The notes under the pieces: model-generated
Told to the model about the DNA's origin: nothing
Database searches by the model: none
Seen by the model: the letters and a program-made list of their open reading frames with translations, nothing else
Shown: positions 6,214-6,332 of the stretch, piece by piece
Numbering within the stretch: position 1 is the stretch's first letter
Layout: each line of letters begins with the position of its first letter
Origin: Acidimicrobiaceae bacterium
Lineage (GTDB): Bacteria; Actinomycetota; Acidimicrobiia; Acidimicrobiales; Palsa-688
Length of the DNA stretch: 6,332 bases
Direction of reading: 5' to 3'
Assembly (NCBI GenBank): GCA_009785715.1
Contig: WQVT01000148.1
Location: 1-6,332 of the forward strand
Position numbers and translations under genes: made by a program

Positions 6214-6332
6214 CTAGATGGTCACGCTCTGCTCCACCTGCGGTGCGGCGTTGAAGCCGGCGTTGCCCGCCTGGTTGGCGTCGAGCACGCAGGTCCCCAC
6301 CGCATTGAAGGTCACCACACCCCCGGCGATCG
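6214..6332 (-). CDS. C-terminal end of a probable Ig-like-repeat surface protein (5' end outside window)
   Basis: An open frame enters at the right edge and ends at TAG (6216-6214); 38 complete codons are visible. The translation includes VVTFNAVGTCVLDANQAGN and ends APQVEQSVTI. I recognise this style from the last beta-strands of bacterial Ig-like repeats in large secreted or cell-surface proteins, where a phrase like GTCVIDANQAGN-x-AAPQVxQSFTV recurs at the end of each repeat. The single Cys, the Asn/Ala-rich loop and the ending on a beta-strand with no following membrane segment or sortase signal suggest a secreted protein ending on a repeat. It is unrelated in function to the operon that follows, from which it is separated by 127 bp and an inverted repeat. 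Recognition rests on memory of the motif, and only the tail can be seen. Confidence 0.7.
   Translation of the reverse strand, partial: IAGGVVTFNAVGTCVLDANQAGNAGFNAAPQVEQSVTI

Overview
The window looks like a stretch of a high-GC actinobacterial-type chromosome. All genes that can be supported lie on the minus strand. G/C dominates third codon positions, which is why large non-coding open frames fill the opposite strand. The exact taxon cannot be read from the sequence. The surface-protein tail at the right edge and the high-GC formate dehydrogenase style would suit Actinomycetota, possibly Acidimicrobiia, but this is a guess.

Reading along the minus strand (right to left), the layout is as follows. 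(1) 6332-6214: the last 38 codons of a gene that starts outside the window, resembling the end of an Ig-like-repeat extracellular protein. (2) 6213-6087: a 127-bp intergenic gap holding a strong 49-nt inverted repeat (6114-6162), possibly a terminator without a U-tract. (3) 6086-4254: a complete aldehyde:ferredoxin oxidoreductase (AOR) family enzyme, a tungsten or molybdenum bis-pterin enzyme. (4) After 28 bp, 4225-1301: a complete cysteine-type formate dehydrogenase alpha subunit with an N-terminal complex-I (NuoG)-like iron-sulfur region. (5) Overlapping it by 4 bp (GTGA), 1304-1: a NuoE-NuoF fusion, the NADH/FMN diaphorase partner of the formate dehydrogenase, running off the left edge before its C-terminal Fe-S site.

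Genes 3-5 are very probably one operon. The two formate dehydrogenase genes together encode a soluble NAD-linked formate dehydrogenase. Electrons from formate oxidation at the pterin centre pass through Fe-S clusters to FMN and NAD+, or the reverse for CO2 reduction. The AOR gene in front adds a second pterin oxidoreductase that interconverts aldehydes and carboxylic acids. The grouping suggests a module for oxidising an aldehyde, perhaps formaldehyde through formate to CO2, or for sharing low-potential electrons between the two enzymes. The substrate of the AOR and any physical link between the enzymes are inference.

Most unusual points: the formate dehydrogenase alpha subunit lacks the His-Cys3 iron-sulfur site usually found between its [2Fe-2S] and ferredoxin-like domains; it carries an Arg/Gly-rich insert just before the catalytic domain; and an AOR gene is embedded in a formate dehydrogenase operon. 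I see no CRISPR array, tRNA, rRNA, insertion sequence or clear sigma-70 promoter.
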